A stretch of DNA of 31,924 nt, taken from the IMG/VR virus record IMGVR_UViG_3300032331_003047, positions 1 to 31,924 of that record; one strand, 5' to 3'. Shown piece after piece: positions 1 to 7,838 of the stretch. Every line of letters starts with the position of its first letter. The stretch's first letter is position 1. The notes under the pieces are model-generated. The model ran no database searches. It was not told the DNA's origin and saw nothing but the letters and a program-made list of their open reading frames with translations. This DNA is from a virus. The position numbers were made by a program, and so were the translations under genes.

Positions 1-3000
1 TACAAGTAACAAAAACAGGGTACGGATACACGCAACCTCAAGTTGCTGGGGTCTTTCAAGATCACATTTACGCTTGGTGGCTTGGGGATGTTTCTGGTTC
101 TGTGCTTCAGTATTTTAATGTTTTTACATTAAACTCTCAAAATCCTGTAAATATATTAAATGGATCAGTAATTACGTACACGCCATGTTCTGTTGGTTGT
201 AATAGCCAATACACAACATTTACAAATGCAGTAGTAAACGCAATTAATTCAGCAAGCGCCACTACGCTTTACTACGCAAGATCGTGGAGGGATTTTGTTG
301 ATCAACAGATTGATGTTGTTCCTTGTGTTAAATTCTCAGTGTCTTCAATTGGAAGTACTGGAGATACACTTCAGTCTATTTCTCTTAGATATTTGAGTAA
401 TGGGGATCCGAACATATCTGAGTCTGAATTTGAAATTCTTCCAACAGCCGGAGTTGCTCAGGTGTCAGGAGACACAACATCTGTATTTGCATCTAGAATT
501 GCTTCAACAATAAATAGTTTTGCTCAAAGCCAAAATACAACAACTAACAATGTTACAAATTCAAGCACAATAACAGTAACAGGCCCTCTTACTGCAAAGT
601 TTGTTGTTGGTAATAGGATTTCAAATATCTTTAGCACAAACCCTGATAATCCGTCTTTCTACAATCAAAGTGTTTACATAAAAAGTATATTAGGAACTGT
701 CTTGACTCTTGAAAGAGGATATCGAGGAAGCGGAAATCTTGCGGCAGTAACAGTTTTGTCCGGGACTGTTTTAACGGCAACAACAGATGTGTCGGCCGTT
801 GCTGTTGGATCTGATGTAATAATTAGACCTGATAACTTTGTTCAGTCATTGAATTATCAGCAAAACACAACTAGACTTGTGTTTACTTACAAGTTGCCGG
901 ATTATCCAATTTTAGCGCAGATTAATTCTAGTTTTTTAAATGGCGGATACCAGCTTGCAACTATTCCAGTCGTTCAAACAATACCAACAACTGGGGTTGT
1001 GTCGTCTGTTGACCTTTCTCCAATCGGATCCGGGGCATCTATAAATGTTTCAATAAATTCAATTACAAGCACAATAAATGGAGCAACAATTGCATCAACA
1101 GGATCAGACTACCAATATCCGCCAAGAGTTACAATAACTGCACCAAATACACTTTACCCTACAATACAGGTAACATCATATACATCAACCGCATCTATAA
1201 ATACAATAAATGTTGTTCAAACAAATTCAACAACAGTTGAATTGCTCAAAGGAACATCAATAGGGGCTCCTACATCACTTGCTGATGCGGCTTCAAAAAT
1301 TGTTGCTGGAATTAACGCAAAAACCTCTCAATCAGGGTACTCCGCAGCAATTTCTGCTGAAAGCAATGATACGGTTGTTTTGTATCCTCCAAGTGGAATT
1401 AGAGTTAAACAGATAAACATTTCTACTTCTGGTTATGTGTTTAACTTTATTGTTCCCACACAGGCCTTAGCTTCTGTTGGGGTTACCACGTCAAGTGTTA
1501 TAGGGTACACTATTGTAGAGTCTGGATCCGGGTATACAACAGCGCCTGCTGTAACAATTAAGTCTACAGTTGGATCAGGGGCAAGTGCGGTGGCTGTAAT
1601 TGACGAAAATGGTATTGGATCTGTAGCTGTGACATCTGGTGGCAGTGGGTATCCAAGCATACTGAATATTAAATTTATTGACGCATCTGGAAGTGGTTCT
1701 GGGGCTACTGGGTCCGTGAAAGTAGTCAATGGGTCAATCACTGAAATCACCGTATTGACACCGGGGAAAGGGTACATTCAGCCCCAGATTGTTCCGATCA
1801 ATCCAAACGGGTCTCAGATGGGTGTCGGCGCTCAGTTTTCGTTCACCAAAACAGGCGTTGTGACAAACGTGAACCCGGTGACAGAAGGTACTGGGTACAC
1901 AAGTCCTCCTACTGTTACTCTTCAGCCATCAACTGGCATCTTCGTTCAATTCTCTAGCACCGGAACGCTGCCATCTCCAATCGTTCAAGGTAACGTATAT
2001 CGGGCAGAGAATCCATCTAGCGGCTCGAGTTTCACGTTGAAAAACAACGATTTCACCGAGGTGAACATCACGTCTACCGGTTCCGGGACAATTTACCTAG
2101 TACTTTCTCGGGCGTTTTCCATTGGATTCACTGGGAACTGGGCTGGAGAGTTTGCCGGAATTTCCACAGCGACAATCCGACTCCAAACAGACTACCAACT
2201 ACCGGTAACAGCCCCTTCTACCGATACCCAGACAGCGTACACGCTCACAAAAGTCAGCGACACAAGAGCGATTATACGGACGGTGTCTCCGGTTGTGCAG
2301 GTTATTCCGACCCAGCTTGGAGTTGGCCAGTCGTACTTTGCGATCCCCGTGCTGGCCACGGTAAACGTGTACAACAATCAGATCTTGCCATCGTCAACCC
2401 AATACCTGACGAGCGGAATGACGGTTCAATTCTCGTCTTCCAGTGGGACATTGCCGGCTCCGCTGGCGCTGGCCACTGACTATAAAATCTACCCATCTGG
2501 CAAGGTTCTGACTGTGAAGACAGTTGGCGGATCCAATATTGTTTTCACCAGCCTAGGCAATAGTCAGCTCTACATGAACATCATCCGTCAGTTCACGCCA
2601 AAGCCGGCAACGACGGTGATCGTAAACAATTGCATCTTTGAAACTGGAGACAAAATCAGCGTTCGCCCATCGACCGGCGACACGCTGCCCTCTCCGTTGC
2701 AAAACACTTCAACGTATTACGTCAGCAGGGCTGGAGATGATTTGATTCGGATCTGTTCAAGTGCCGCAGCCGCAATTGCCGGAAATCCTGTGTCCTTGTA
2801 TTCTATTGGGAACACTGTCGATTCGCAGTTCATCATCGACTCAATCAAGGACCCAACGCTAGTAAGAGCGATCTACCACATTCAAAAGCCTCTGACCCTT
2901 GGGTATGTTAGCCTTTATGCCTTTGACTACGGGCGCTCGAACGACATGGCCCTGATCGGCCAATACCACCCGAGCGAAGTGAACCCGAAGTACCGGCGAA

Positions 3001-3290
3001 TCCGAATTGGAAAGCCGTGTGCGTGGGTGAGAATGGCGTACCGCGTCAAGCCGGTTGATGTGGCTTCGGACGCTGATTACATCCCGCTCGAGAATGAGCG
3101 AGCTGTTCTTACTGCGCTGCACGCAATTGACCTTGAGGACAAAGATTTCGTTGAGCAGTCACAGAGGTATTGGGGTGTCGCCTACACTTATTTGAAGCAG
3201 GAAACTGAATCAATGGACGGGCACGCAATGCAAGTTCCGCAGATCAACAATTTGGTCTACGGCGATGGATCTGACCCAATTGTAAACTGA
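1..3290 (+). CDS. Repeat-rich phage tail/virion structural protein, 5' end outside window
   Basis: The reading frame is open to the left edge (first full codon at position 3), so this is the C-terminal part, over 1,090 residues, of a longer protein. The GTG at 102 is not its start. The visible N-terminal third is Ser/Thr/Asn-rich. It is followed by about five Gly-Tyr-Pro repeats (GSGYTTAPAVTI type) and then three repeats of a VQFSSTGTLPSPL type, both kinds common in phage tail and fibre proteins. The last 150 residues are different, rich in charged and aromatic residues and probably globular. The gene overlaps the next start by one base (TGATG). GC content is low in the left part (23 of 60 bases at 181-240) and normal in the right part (30 of 60 at 2581-2640). 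Structural role is inferred from repeats and neighbours; whether it is fibre, appendage or tail tube is not visible. Confidence 0.75.
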   Translation, partial: QVTKTGYGYTQPQVAGVFQDHIYAWWLGDVSGSVLQYFNVFTLNSQNPVNILNGSVITYTPCSVGCNSQYTTFTNAVVNAINSASATTLYYARSWRDFVDQQIDVVPCVKFSVSSIGSTGDTLQSISLRYLSNGDPNISESEFEILPTAGVAQVSGDTTSVFASRIASTINSFAQSQNTTTNNVTNSSTITVTGPLTAKFVVGNRISNIFSTNPDNPSFYNQSVYIKSILGTVLTLERGYRGSGNLAAVTVLSGTVLTATTDVSAVAVGSDVIIRPDNFVQSLNYQQNTTRLVFTYKLPDYPILAQINSSFLNGGYQLATIPVVQTIPTTGVVSSVDLSPIGSGASINVSINSITSTINGATIASTGSDYQYPPRVTITAPNTLYPTIQVTSYTSTASINTINVVQTNSTTVELLKGTSIGAPTSLADAASKIVAGINAKTSQSGYSAAISAESNDTVVLYPPSGIRVKQINISTSGYVFNFIVPTQALASVGVTTSSVIGYTIVESGSGYTTAPAVTIKSTVGSGASAVAVIDENGIGSVAVTSGGSGYPSILNIKFIDASGSGSGATGSVKVVNGSITEITVLTPGKGYIQPQIVPINPNGSQMGVGAQFSFTKTGVVTNVNPVTEGTGYTSPPTVTLQPSTGIFVQFSSTGTLPSPIVQGNVYRAENPSSGSSFTLKNNDFTEVNITSTGSGTIYLVLSRAFSIGFTGNWAGEFAGISTATIRLQTDYQLPVTAPSTDTQTAYTLTKVSDTRAIIRTVSPVVQVIPTQLGVGQSYFAIPVLATVNVYNNQILPSSTQYLTSGMTVQFSSSSGTLPAPLALATDYKIYPSGKVLTVKTVGGSNIVFTSLGNSQLYMNIIRQFTPKPATTVIVNNCIFETGDKISVRPSTGDTLPSPLQNTSTYYVSRAGDDLIRICSSAAAAIAGNPVSLYSIGNTVDSQFIIDSIKDPTLVRAIYHIQKPLTLGYVSLYAFDYGRSNDMALIGQYHPSEVNPKYRRIRIGKPCAWVRMAYRVKPVDVASDADYIPLENERAVLTALHAIDLEDKDFVEQSQRYWGVAYTYLKQETESMDGHAMQVPQINNLVYGDGSDPIVN
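1095..1935 (+). repeat. Protein-level Gly-Tyr-Pro repeats in tail protein
   Basis: About five degenerate units with the core G(S/T/K)GYxxxPxVTI occur near 1095-1140, 1519-1563, 1636-1680, 1762-1800 and 1885-1925. Each unit is followed by a short Gly/Ser turn such as GSGASA or GSGSGATG. Such units usually form repeated beta modules in tail proteins. The composition change of the gene falls inside this array. Confidence 0.7.
1938..2847 (+). repeat. Second family of beta repeats in tail protein
   Basis: Three degenerate units share the core VQFSS(T/S)GTLP(S/A)PL followed by an aromatic Y-rich strand: about 1938-2100, 2417-2583 and 2647-2847 (the last reads VRPSTGDTLPSPL). I recognise this as a common repeat in phage tail-fibre-like proteins. 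A non-repeated stretch lies between units one and two. Confidence 0.6.
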
Positions 3291-5425
3291 TGAAGAGTGC
3301 AAGCATCAGTTCTGGAAGGGCTCAAAAAGCCACGGCAGGGTGGTTCCACGGGGTCAACAGCGTCAGGCACCCGTGGACGCTTCCTGACGACCAATTTAAG
3401 TGGGGCCAGAACATTACGGTTCGTGGAGGGATTGTCCAAACACGGCCGGGGTTTGCAATGCGTTTAAGCCTCCCTCCCGGGAACTTTCAAGGCGGGATTG
3501 TCTACAACGCAAACAAGCAAGCCCGCGTGGCAAGCTCTGAGTTGAATCCCTCTGGAGTTCGCGTCATCACGCAGCAAGCCATTTACACCCCAGATGGAGG
3601 AATTTCACTTGAGTTTGAGCTTCCGTACATGGTTTTTGCTGTTGACGGGAAAGTCTACTATGCGCCGTATCCGCTGAAGCAGCCTGCAGAATGGGGGGAC
3701 TATCAATTGTCTGGTATTTCACTCGACCCAGATGCGCCTAGTGTCAATTTCTGTCTCGTAACACAATCAGCTCAAACAGCGACCGGAGGAACAATTGCTA
3801 TTGTGCCATCGCACAGAATCCTAGTTATTCAAGATGGGATTTCAAAACCGGGATGGTGGGACGGATCAAACAAAACCGGAAATCAGGTTTCTGACATTCC
3901 GATTGGATTTTGGATGGCGTATTCCGGGAGTCGCCTTTGGGTGGCAAACGGAAACGTGATTGCCGCGTCAGACTTAGCCAACCCGCTAGGATGGAGAGAG
4001 CGAGTTTCTGGTACTGGAAGGGGTGATTTTTCTGTCAGCCGCCCAATCACGGCGATGCAGGACTATGTTGGTCAAAATAACGATAGCAGGCTTTACGTTT
4101 TCACGGACCGCTCCACGTACATGCTGGCATCTGGGATCCTCGACAGAAGCCAATGGGCCACGACGACCAATTTTCAGTCGGTTCTGTACCCGAATATTGG
4201 ATGCGTGGCCGGAAAGTCCATTGCATTCCAAGCCGGGATGATGTGGTGGTATTCGCAGGGTGGCCTTGTTTCAGCCGACGTGGCAGCATCCAGCTACCTC
4301 TCAAGTCAGGTGCTCTACAAAGACATAGAGATGGCCAAGGCAAAGCGTTTGATGCCAAATGTAATCAGCGGCATCTGCTCGATTGCGTTTGAAAACTACC
4401 TTTTGTGTTCGATCCCTTATCTTGAGGTTGGCAACTCGGCCACAATGGTCCTCGACTATGCTGCAGCTTCTGAGTGGAATCAATCTCGAGTGCCTGCTTG
4501 GGCGGGTGTGTGGTCCGGAGTTCGACCAATTGAATGGGTTTCTGGCATAATTGATTCGCGGCCTCGAGTTTTTGCGTTATCCATTGATTACGCGGCGACT
4601 AACGACGGGTCACACAATCACATTTGGGAAGCATTTCAGCCTGAGCGGTACGACACGTATTTGAGTATCGACGAGGCAGGCGTAGCCACTAGCCTCATCA
4701 ACCGAATTTACTGCCAGATGGAGACTGGGCTAATGGGGGATGGGATGGACCTGAAGCAGCTTGTGTTCGCGGAGTTGGACGCCTCGCAAATTGCCGGAAA
4801 TGTGGATGTGAAGGTTTCTTACAGAGGATCCCGTGGAGCGTATGACCAAATTTTGAACACTCGTTTACTGGCGGCTACCGAAGAGTACCAGTTCAATTCA
4901 AATCCTCGGGCTAACGAGATTCGTGAGTTGGGTTTCCTTCAAACGCAGTCTCGTCGTTTGATCACAGAAACCGTTCAGCCAAACCCGCTTGCAAAAACGT
5001 GTGAAAGTCAGCACATCAACTCCATCGACAAGGCGTTTTCCTTGCTGATTGAGTGGTGTGGAGCGATGGCTATCGAAACTATTCGCTGTTATCAAGATCC
5101 GTGGCAGGACAAGAGCGTTGGGCGTGTGTCGGTGGATGAAACTCAATACTGTGTCATTGGTGAGAACGGAGAGTCGCTCTCAGTTGAGCTTCCACCTCCA
5201 CCGGAAGAGCTTAGAAGCTCGGATCCAAACGTCTTTTTTAGCACAAAATCCGCGACCGCAACATCAGTATGCCCCGGCGGCTCAAAACCCGCTGTGGCCG
5301 CTACTGCAAGCGCGTCAGCAGCATCATACATCTCACAAAGAGATGCGGATGATTTGGCTTTTGCAAAAGCGTTGGCAGAAGCTCAAGTTGCTGCCCAAAA
5401 TTACCGCCTTACAAATCCCTGCTGA
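3290..5425 (+). CDS. Probable phage tail (nozzle/hub-like) protein with C-terminal DUF5977-like segment
   Basis: 711 residues, ATG overlapping the upstream stop. The N-terminal part has the pattern DDQFKWGQNITVRGGIVQTRPGF, here split as DDQFKWGQNITVRGG (residues 33-47) then a QTRPGF turn. This resembles the opening of beta-propeller tail proteins that begin with a surplus-of-beta, xRPG motif. The middle is Trp/Tyr/Gly-rich with repeated blades (for example SRLYVFTDRSTYML). The last ~65 residues (from about 647) read FFSTKSATATSVCPGG, then SQRDADDLAFAKALA and a final NPC. This matches my memory of DUF5977, a Cys-bounded tail with an SQxDADxxA core. Function as a tail component is inferred from context and fold-like patterns; the specific T7 gp12-like role is only a suggestion. 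Confidence 0.6.
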   Translation: MKSASISSGRAQKATAGWFHGVNSVRHPWTLPDDQFKWGQNITVRGGIVQTRPGFAMRLSLPPGNFQGGIVYNANKQARVASSELNPSGVRVITQQAIYTPDGGISLEFELPYMVFAVDGKVYYAPYPLKQPAEWGDYQLSGISLDPDAPSVNFCLVTQSAQTATGGTIAIVPSHRILVIQDGISKPGWWDGSNKTGNQVSDIPIGFWMAYSGSRLWVANGNVIAASDLANPLGWRERVSGTGRGDFSVSRPITAMQDYVGQNNDSRLYVFTDRSTYMLASGILDRSQWATTTNFQSVLYPNIGCVAGKSIAFQAGMMWWYSQGGLVSADVAASSYLSSQVLYKDIEMAKAKRLMPNVISGICSIAFENYLLCSIPYLEVGNSATMVLDYAAASEWNQSRVPAWAGVWSGVRPIEWVSGIIDSRPRVFALSIDYAATNDGSHNHIWEAFQPERYDTYLSIDEAGVATSLINRIYCQMETGLMGDGMDLKQLVFAELDASQIAGNVDVKVSYRGSRGAYDQILNTRLLAATEEYQFNSNPRANEIRELGFLQTQSRRLITETVQPNPLAKTCESQHINSIDKAFSLLIEWCGAMAIETIRCYQDPWQDKSVGRVSVDETQYCVIGENGESLSVELPPPPEELRSSDPNVFFSTKSATATSVCPGGSKPAVAATASASAASYISQRDADDLAFAKALAEAQVAAQNYRLTNPC

Positions 5426-5426
5426 C

Positions 5427-5669
5427 ATGCCTACAATTACGCAACTGTCTGAGCCTGTGAATGTTTTCCCAAACATTTACATTTCTCCATACGGGAACGA
5501 CGGCGTGATTCCACTGTATTCCAGTGTTCCAATCAACAATTTCACTTCCGGGAATTGCTTGCCTTGCGTTGTTTGCGGGAATTCAAAAACACGCGCTCAA
5601 ATCCTTGCAGATCAACTAAAATCTAATCAATACAAACCAAAATCACAAACCGAACTTGTGAAATACTAA
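5427..5669 (+). CDS. Small Cys-containing hypothetical protein
   Basis: 80 residues from the ATG at 5427, one base after the stop of the previous gene. A longer open frame extends upstream inside the tail gene, but this ATG fits the tight packing. The middle carries NCLPCVVCGN, three Cys spaced C-x2-C-x2-C, and the C-terminus is Lys/Gln-rich. The Cys-rich segment directly after a DUF5977-like tail could mean a partner of the tail protein. No family recognised. Confidence 0.6.
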   Translation: MPTITQLSEPVNVFPNIYISPYGNDGVIPLYSSVPINNFTSGNCLPCVVCGNSKTRAQILADQLKSNQYKPKSQTELVKY

Positions 5670-5670
5670 T

Positions 5671-6057
5671 ATGCGTAAATCAATACAATATAAAAGAGTT
5701 TATGCCGGAACACCGGAGTTTGCTGATCTTCAGCAATTTGCTGATTCTTTTAATCATCAGATTCATCCAAGCCCAACAACAAACGTGTTTGCACATTACA
5801 GGGACGGTGTGTTATTTGGGTATTCGGATCATGTTTTTGTTCCGACATGCTATCCCGCATTTCATCCATCCTTTACAAAACCGGCAGATGTGATTCAAGT
5901 AATGTCTGACTGGAAGGCGCATATGCAATTGGCTGGTAATGTTGGATACATAGCTGTACCTTCTAACAACAATGACGGTAGAGGGAATTTTCCTGATTCC
6001 GTCATGGAAAAGTTGGGTTTGATAAAACTAAACCGAGAGCTTTACTGGCCATCGTAA
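5671..6057 (+). CDS. Hypothetical phage protein, 128 aa
   Basis: ATG one base after the previous TAA, ending three bases before the next gene. It looks globular with mixed alpha/beta character (YRDGVLFGYSDHVFVPTCY near residues 43-61, GNVGYIAVPSNNN near 90-102, and a C-terminal MEKLGLIKLNRELYWPS). The order of strand, loop and late helix is a little like a small GNAT acetyltransferase-type fold, but no acetyl-CoA-binding motif is clear, so I give no function. It sits among virion genes. Confidence 0.65.
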   Translation: MRKSIQYKRVYAGTPEFADLQQFADSFNHQIHPSPTTNVFAHYRDGVLFGYSDHVFVPTCYPAFHPSFTKPADVIQVMSDWKAHMQLAGNVGYIAVPSNNNDGRGNFPDSVMEKLGLIKLNRELYWPS

Positions 6058-6060
6058 ATT

Positions 6061-6876
6061 ATGGGCTATTCTGTTGACGCTTCAAAAATGTTGTCTACTC
6101 CGGACACAACCGTGCCGGCCGCTCAATTGGCAATGCAGAGCGAGCTTGGGCGGCAACAGTTGGCTCAGCGCGACAGGCTCCTTGGGTTGACTGCTAAGAT
6201 GCCGCTTGAAAGCTGGACTCCTGATATCTGGGGTCGAGACGGCATGCAGGCTAAAGCCGCCCAGATTTCTGCCATCAATGCGTTCAAATCTAAGCAGCTT
6301 GAGCAGCAGACAAACCCGGCAATGGCTGCTCTTCGGGAAAAAGTTCCTCAAATGATGCTTGAAGATGCTCAGGGGAATGCTTGGCAAAAGCAGATGAGCG
6401 ATTGGGCAAAGACAACCGGCCTCGCAAGAATGCTTTCTACGGGTCTTCAGGAGTCTACTGTTGGCAGGTCTGGGCTCTTTGATGAGGCCACACTACAAGG
6501 ACAGGCGTATAAGCAGGCTCAGCTTCAGCGAGCCAGAGACTATGCTTCAAGCGCCCCGGCTCCACAAGGCGGACTAGATGTTGGGTCCATACTTGGCGCG
6601 GAACAATCTGCAAGTGCCAGAAACCTGCAGCAACGAGAAGGTTTCCGCAACGCAATGCTTGGTCAAGTTCAAGGCGCACAGCAGGGTACTACCGATTGGA
6701 TTAACAAAATGCTAGCATCCACAAGCACTGCCGCTGAGGGGAATAGGCAAGATTGGCAAAACTACCAGCAAGCAATGTTGAAAGCCGCTCAAGATAAAGC
6801 GGATTCCCAGAATGCCATGCTTTCAGCCGGAATTCAGGCGGGCGCAAAACTTGGATCCGCTTTTATTGGAAGATGA
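6061..6876 (+). CDS. Gln/Ala-rich helical protein, probable internal virion protein
   Basis: 271 residues, almost entirely predicted helical, with high Gln, Ala and Met (for example AAQLAMQSELGRQQLAQRD near the N-terminus) and a Gly/Ala C-terminus (LSAGIQAGAKLGSAFIGR). No catalytic motif. In short-tailed phages the genes between tail proteins and a giant virion protein often encode ejected internal core proteins with this composition. That role is inferred from composition and position only. Confidence 0.65.
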   Translation: MGYSVDASKMLSTPDTTVPAAQLAMQSELGRQQLAQRDRLLGLTAKMPLESWTPDIWGRDGMQAKAAQISAINAFKSKQLEQQTNPAMAALREKVPQMMLEDAQGNAWQKQMSDWAKTTGLARMLSTGLQESTVGRSGLFDEATLQGQAYKQAQLQRARDYASSAPAPQGGLDVGSILGAEQSASARNLQQREGFRNAMLGQVQGAQQGTTDWINKMLASTSTAAEGNRQDWQNYQQAMLKAAQDKADSQNAMLSAGIQAGAKLGSAFIGR

Positions 6877-6889
6877 AATAATTTAAATT

Positions 6890-7372
6890 ATGGGTGGCAA
6901 AACTACAATTAACGCTCCAAAGCCGGATTACGGTCCGATGCTCAAGGTCATCCAACAGATGAGGGAGGATCAAGCCCTAGCCGCTCAACAGTCTGCTCAG
7001 GCTCAAGAGCGTGCCTTGGCGCAATCTCAAGACGCTGCAGCGCAACTTGCCATGAAGCAGTCCGGAGAAGCTGCAATGCAGGACTTACAGCGTCAACAGC
7101 AATACCAGCAATCCCTTGATGCTGCCGCAGCTCAACAGCAGGCGGCTGCGTCGTCAAATACTGGTCGTGACATTGTCGGGCCTTCCTTTGATGTTAATGC
7201 TGTAAACCAAGCAAAGCTAGCCGGACTTGGAGAGGTTGCAGCGCAAGTAAATCCAACGCTGACGAATTACCCGTTTTTGGGGTTTGATTTTTTAAGCTCT
7301 TATGCTCAAAAACCTAAAAAAACACTAAACAAATTCACTTTACCACAACAAACAACAGAAGGAGAAATGTAA
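6890..7372 (+). CDS. Gln/Ala-rich coiled-coil-like protein
   Basis: 160 residues. Residues 20-85 are an almost uninterrupted Gln/Ala/Glu helix (AAQQSAQAQERALAQSQDAA), followed by a short hydrophobic stretch (YPFLGFDFLSSYAQ) and a Lys-rich end. It begins MGGKTTINAPKPDYGP, a pattern I have seen at the start of small phage virion proteins. It probably acts with the flanking proteins in the virion interior. No enzyme motif. Confidence 0.65.
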   Translation: MGGKTTINAPKPDYGPMLKVIQQMREDQALAAQQSAQAQERALAQSQDAAAQLAMKQSGEAAMQDLQRQQQYQQSLDAAAAQQQAAASSNTGRDIVGPSFDVNAVNQAKLAGLGEVAAQVNPTLTNYPFLGFDFLSSYAQKPKKTLNKFTLPQQTTEGEM

Positions 7373-7373
7373 T

Positions 7374-7835
7374 ATGGGCTTTTTATCAGGAATTTTCAAA
7401 GGGGTTAAAAAACTATTTAAACCAAAAAATCTTTTTAGGATTGCAGGCGCTGTTTTGGGTGGTGTCCCCGGATTGTTAATTGCAAATAAGTTAACAAAAA
7501 CGTCTAAAGCTAGCAACTCTGCCGGGCCTGTATCAGAAGATGCAACAAAGGCTGTCACGACATACACAACCCAGTCTAGTGCAGCTCCTCCATCTCAACT
7601 GCCGGCGCCAGCATCCGTCACAACTAATCCTGCTGTGGCGTCCGGTGGCGCCCAACCTCAATTCGGAACAAGCGGAGAACCGATTGCGATGAAGCTGCAA
7701 CAGACTGCTAGCCCATACGGCGGAGCTGCGGCTATGGCCGCTCAAGCCGCTCAAGCAAAAGAAGCTGAGCAAGTTAGGCCGACTAATCAATTTTTGGCTC
7801 CATCGATGCAGGGCATTACTTTTGGAGGCGCGTAA
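7374..7835 (+). CDS. Small protein with N-terminal basic/hydrophobic segment
   Basis: 153 residues; the start is supported by AAGGAG at 7359-7364, nine bases before the ATG. The first 40 residues are basic-amphipathic then hydrophobic (FKGVKKLFKP, then AGAVLGGVPGLLIANKL), so membrane contact is possible. The rest is Ala/Pro/Ser/Gln-rich and probably disordered, ending QGITFGGA. The N-terminal segment could help a virion protein meet the host membrane during ejection. That is inference. Confidence 0.65.
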   Translation: MGFLSGIFKGVKKLFKPKNLFRIAGAVLGGVPGLLIANKLTKTSKASNSAGPVSEDATKAVTTYTTQSSAAPPSQLPAPASVTTNPAVASGGAQPQFGTSGEPIAMKLQQTASPYGGAAAMAAQAAQAKEAEQVRPTNQFLAPSMQGITFGGA

Positions 7836-7838
7836 AAC

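Noticed and set aside
5049-5426. Long upstream extension of the 80-residue protein
   Set aside because: Overlaps the tail gene in another frame and reads as random basic sequence; the ATG at 5427 abuts the previous stop.
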